This document shows positions 5,881 to 7,519 of a stretch of 7,519 bases of DNA, one piece after another. The notes under the pieces were generated by a model that worked only from the letters and a program-made list of their open reading frames with translations, was not told the DNA's origin and did no database searches. This stretch comes from Microcaldota archaeon. Its GTDB lineage: Archaea; Micrarchaeota; Micrarchaeia; Anstonellales; VGKX01. The translations under genes were made by a program, and so were the position numbers. The stretch's first letter is position 1; each line of letters starts with the position of its first letter. The stretch is taken from contig JAKALW010000053.1 in assembly GCA_021823945.1 (NCBI GenBank), positions 1-7,519 of the forward strand, given 5' to 3'.

Positions 5881-6719
5881 TCCTTCTTCTTCTTCTTTTT
5901 CTCAATTGAAAAGACGCCGCCGGTTATTTTCGCGTTCGGGATGTAATGGATGCCTTTCGCGTTCCTTACGATTGTAGCGAACGAAGTGACCATTTCGACC
6001 TCGCCGGAAATGCCGTACGCGCTTAGCCTGTCCCCCTGCTCTATTATTTTGCCCCGCTTGAGGTAATATCCAGCGGACAGGTTTGGAACCTGGTCTTTAA
6101 GCGAGAACACTCCGAGCGCGGCAACCGCAGCCAGAAATACAACTGCCGCGTTCAAAACAAATGCGAGCAGCCCTTCAGCCCTCAGCCCCAGCTGCAAAAA
6201 CGCGGTTATGAATATTATGCTATACAGGAAATACCTGACCACGGATGCGATGGGGGTCGAGATGTTCATGGGGCCCATATCCCCCGACTTTTCATCTATG
6301 GCGTCATGCAGCCTGTATTTCACGATGTCAGCCGCAATCTCCACTATCGCGCTTCCGACAAGAAGCGTTATTGCCGCGCCAAGGATGTTCGGGATGTAGG
6401 CTATTATGGGCAGCAGGATTGTGTTCATGCCTATCTCGATGCTGAGCGCCCGAAGCGCCAGGAATATCGCAAGCACGTATATGACGTATTCCAGGATTAT
6501 GGCGCCCATGTAGGCGAAGTCCAGGCTGAAGCCCAATTTCTTGGCCTCCTTCTCAATCCCGAACCGGAGCTTTTGCCGAACCCCGCTTGATTCTGCCAAA
6601 TTGAGCACGAATTGCTTGGCCGCCTTGCCAATAATATATCCGAACACGAGTGTCAAGGCTGCGACAGCAAGGTCGCGGGCTTCAAATCCGAACCCTGATA
6701 GTACATCTTCGATTGCCAT
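5877..6719 (-). CDS. MscS-family mechanosensitive ion channel
   Basis: Membrane channel of 280 residues expected to open under membrane tension and release solutes after hypo-osmotic shock. Hydrophobic segments lie at about 16-36, 68-93, 100-128, 157-178 and 182-206. Segment three contains IPNILGAAITLLVGSAIVEI (109-128), the conserved TM-helix repeat of archaeal and bacterial MscS relatives. The last segment is the pore-lining candidate and runs into the MscS beta domain: SAGYYLKRGKIIEQGDRL (215-232), with the GD turn, SGEVEMV (238-244) and HYIPNAKI (258-265), with the characteristic PN. The protein ends soon after in a lysine run (274-279), so the C-terminal alpha/beta domain of E. coli MscS is missing; many small archaeal members are like this. 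The ATG at 6719 is leaderless by promoter spacing. Placement next to solute-synthesis candidates fits an osmotic role. Confidence 0.88.
   Translation of the reverse strand: MAIEDVLSGFGFEARDLAVAALTLVFGYIIGKAAKQFVLNLAESSGVRQKLRFGIEKEAKKLGFSLDFAYMGAIILEYVIYVLAIFLALRALSIEIGMNTILLPIIAYIPNILGAAITLLVGSAIVEIAADIVKYRLHDAIDEKSGDMGPMNISTPIASVVRYFLYSIIFITAFLQLGLRAEGLLAFVLNAAVVFLAAVAALGVFSLKDQVPNLSAGYYLKRGKIIEQGDRLSAYGISGEVEMVTSFATIVRNAKGIHYIPNAKITGGVFSIEKKKKKKD
5881..5902 (+). terminator. T-rich tract, candidate terminator of the glycosyltransferase
   Basis: Immediately after the glycosyltransferase stop, the plus strand reads as repeated CTT units ending in TTTTTC, with almost no purines. U-rich tracts are sufficient for archaeal termination. 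The same bases, read on the minus strand, encode the lysine-rich C-terminus of the channel. There is no hairpin. Confidence 0.4.
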
Positions 6720-6740
6720 GCCACATTAATGCTGCCCAAC

Positions 6741-6749
6741 TTTTATATA
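6741..6749 (-). promoter_or_regulatory. TATA box of the channel gene, leaderless arrangement
   Basis: Minus-strand TATATAAAA is centred 26 nt upstream of the ATG at 6719, so the transcript should begin at the start codon. It is the closest match to the archaeal TATA consensus in the window. Confidence 0.65.
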
Positions 6750-6770
6750 GCATTTGCAGCCTGCCGTTCC

Positions 6771-6780
6771 GCCCGCGGGC
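6771..6780. promoter_or_regulatory. 10-bp GC palindrome midway between divergent promoters
   Basis: GCCCGCGGGC is a perfect palindrome about 20 nt upstream of both TATA boxes in the 6720-6827 intergenic region. Its position is suitable for a single regulator acting on the channel and phosphatase genes together. A chance GC-rich palindrome is not excluded. Confidence 0.3.
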
Positions 6781-6798
6781 ACATTCCGCGCCCAGGTG

Positions 6799-6806
6799 TT
6801 TTTATT
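6799..6806 (+). promoter_or_regulatory. TATA-like box of the phosphatase gene, leaderless arrangement
   Basis: TTTTTATT is centred about 25-26 nt before the ATG at 6828, within a GC-rich region, and no ribosome binding site precedes the ATG. Together these suggest a leaderless transcript. Confidence 0.5.
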
Positions 6807-6827
6807 CCTCCCGCCCAAAACCTTTCC

Positions 6828-7519
6828 ATGCCAAAACCTCTCAGGAGAGCTCGAAGGCCGCTGGTAGTGCTTGATTTCGACGGCACGCTGGCTCCGATAA
6901 CGCCCAGGCCCGGCGATGCCAGGATAGGGCAAAGCACACTGCACAAGCTCAGGGAACTTTCAGCCATAGCGGATTTGGCAATCCTGACCGGGCGGCCGGG
7001 AACATTTGCCCGAAAACAGCTTGCGGGCGTGAAGGCGCGCGTGATTGGCTCGCACGGCAACAGGCAAATTAGGATGGGGCGCGGCATGCGGAACCTGCTC
7101 GCGCTTGCCAAAAAGCGCTTTTCCGGCGTCCGCGGGTTATTTGTCGAGGAAAAGCCCTCCGGATTCGCCCTGCATTACCGCAATGTCGGGAAAGCCCGGC
7201 TTGGAAGCGTGAAACGTTCCATGCGCGGCTTCGCAAAGGGGACGGGCGCCACGGTCCTTGCTGGGCGAAAAGCTGTGGAATTCCTCCCGCCCGGCGCCAA
7301 GACAAAAGCGGACGCCCTGGACGCCATTGTGCGCCGCAACAAGGAACGGCATGTGCTCTACGTCGGCGACGACCAGTCGGACGCCAAGGCGATTCTGCGC
7401 GCGGGCGTGAACAGGAATTTCACGGGAGCGCTGATACGGTCAGGGGAAGTCCGGGCGGGCGGCGTCAGGAAAATCAGTCGTGATGGGCTTTTCAGGTTCA
7501 TAGCCCGGGCATTGAAGGC
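6828..7519 (+). CDS. otsB: Trehalose-6-phosphate phosphatase-like HAD hydrolase (3' end beyond window)
   Basis: Open from ATG 6828 to the window edge (230 complete codons, no stop). HAD motif I is LDFDGTLAPI (15-24), with nucleophile D16 and acid/base D18. Motif II is TGRP (54-57). OtsB-type cap signatures follow: GSHG (74-77) for the G.HG element, EEKPSGFALHYR (107-118), and AVEFLPPGAKTKADAL (149-164), whose K160 is at the catalytic lysine position. Motif IV is YVGDDQSDAKAI (178-189), with D181, D182 and D185. OtsB usually has GDD.TDE here, so Ser and Ala replace the Thr and Glu. The family dephosphorylates trehalose-6-phosphate; related HAD enzymes act on other glycosyl phosphates such as mannosylglycerate phosphate. 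Little of the usual length is missing, so the stop should lie a short way beyond the window. No OtsA-type synthase is seen; the GT4 enzyme nearby is a possible partner. The gene is divergent from the channel gene. Confidence 0.85.
   Translation, partial: MPKPLRRARRPLVVLDFDGTLAPITPRPGDARIGQSTLHKLRELSAIADLAILTGRPGTFARKQLAGVKARVIGSHGNRQIRMGRGMRNLLALAKKRFSGVRGLFVEEKPSGFALHYRNVGKARLGSVKRSMRGFAKGTGATVLAGRKAVEFLPPGAKTKADALDAIVRRNKERHVLYVGDDQSDAKAILRAGVNRNFTGALIRSGEVRAGGVRKISRDGLFRFIARALK

Noticed and set aside
6743..7352. Several minus-strand open frames over the phosphatase gene
   Set aside because: They oppose an open frame with all OtsB/HAD motifs in order and are rich in Arg, Ser and Pro as expected of GC-rich antisense.

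Overview
The window most likely comes from an archaeon. Five genes have a TATA-like box centred about 25-28 nt upstream of a start codon with no room for a leader, which is the signature of leaderless archaeal transcription. asnB instead has a short leader with a GGTG-type ribosome binding site. Base composition is moderately GC-rich in the genes and AT-rich in the promoters. A membrane-anchored lytic-transglycosylase-like protein and a small MscS-type channel would fit a DPANN-type genome, but the lineage is an inference. No rRNA or other taxonomic marker is present.

Layout. Positions 1-101 hold the right end of an IS200/IS605-type element: the last 19 codons of a probable tnpB followed by two hairpins and the GGAGGAGGTCA end. 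An AT-rich stretch with a 33-bp direct repeat (106-171) follows, then the promoter of a full-length bacterial-type glutamine-hydrolysing asparagine synthetase (asnB, 302-1969, +). It converges on a membrane-anchored protein with an SLT/lytic-transglycosylase-like core (1997-3661, -). Upstream of that on the same strand lies an AlkD-family DNA glycosylase (3722-4432, -). Divergent from alkD is a GT4 glycosyltransferase of the TreT/retaining type (4609-5880, +). It runs tail-to-tail, sharing a CTAG, into an MscS-family mechanosensitive channel (5877-6719, -). Divergent from the channel is a trehalose-6-phosphate-phosphatase-like HAD enzyme (6828 to the window end, +).

Working together. The glycosyltransferase, channel and sugar-phosphatase form a plausible osmotic-stress neighbourhood: synthesis of a trehalose-like or related glucoside solute, plus a valve for hypo-osmotic shock. 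Each has its own promoter, so the link rests on proximity and family function, not on an operon. Both convergent pairs show the same compact arrangement: the lysine-rich C-terminal tail of the minus-strand gene puts a T-rich tract on the plus strand exactly where the plus-strand gene needs a terminator.

Most worth a second look: the SLT-like protein in an organism expected to lack murein, the GT4 enzyme whose second EX7E glutamate is a glutamine, the truncated mobile-element end with its candidate guide-RNA structure, and the shared stop/terminator architecture.
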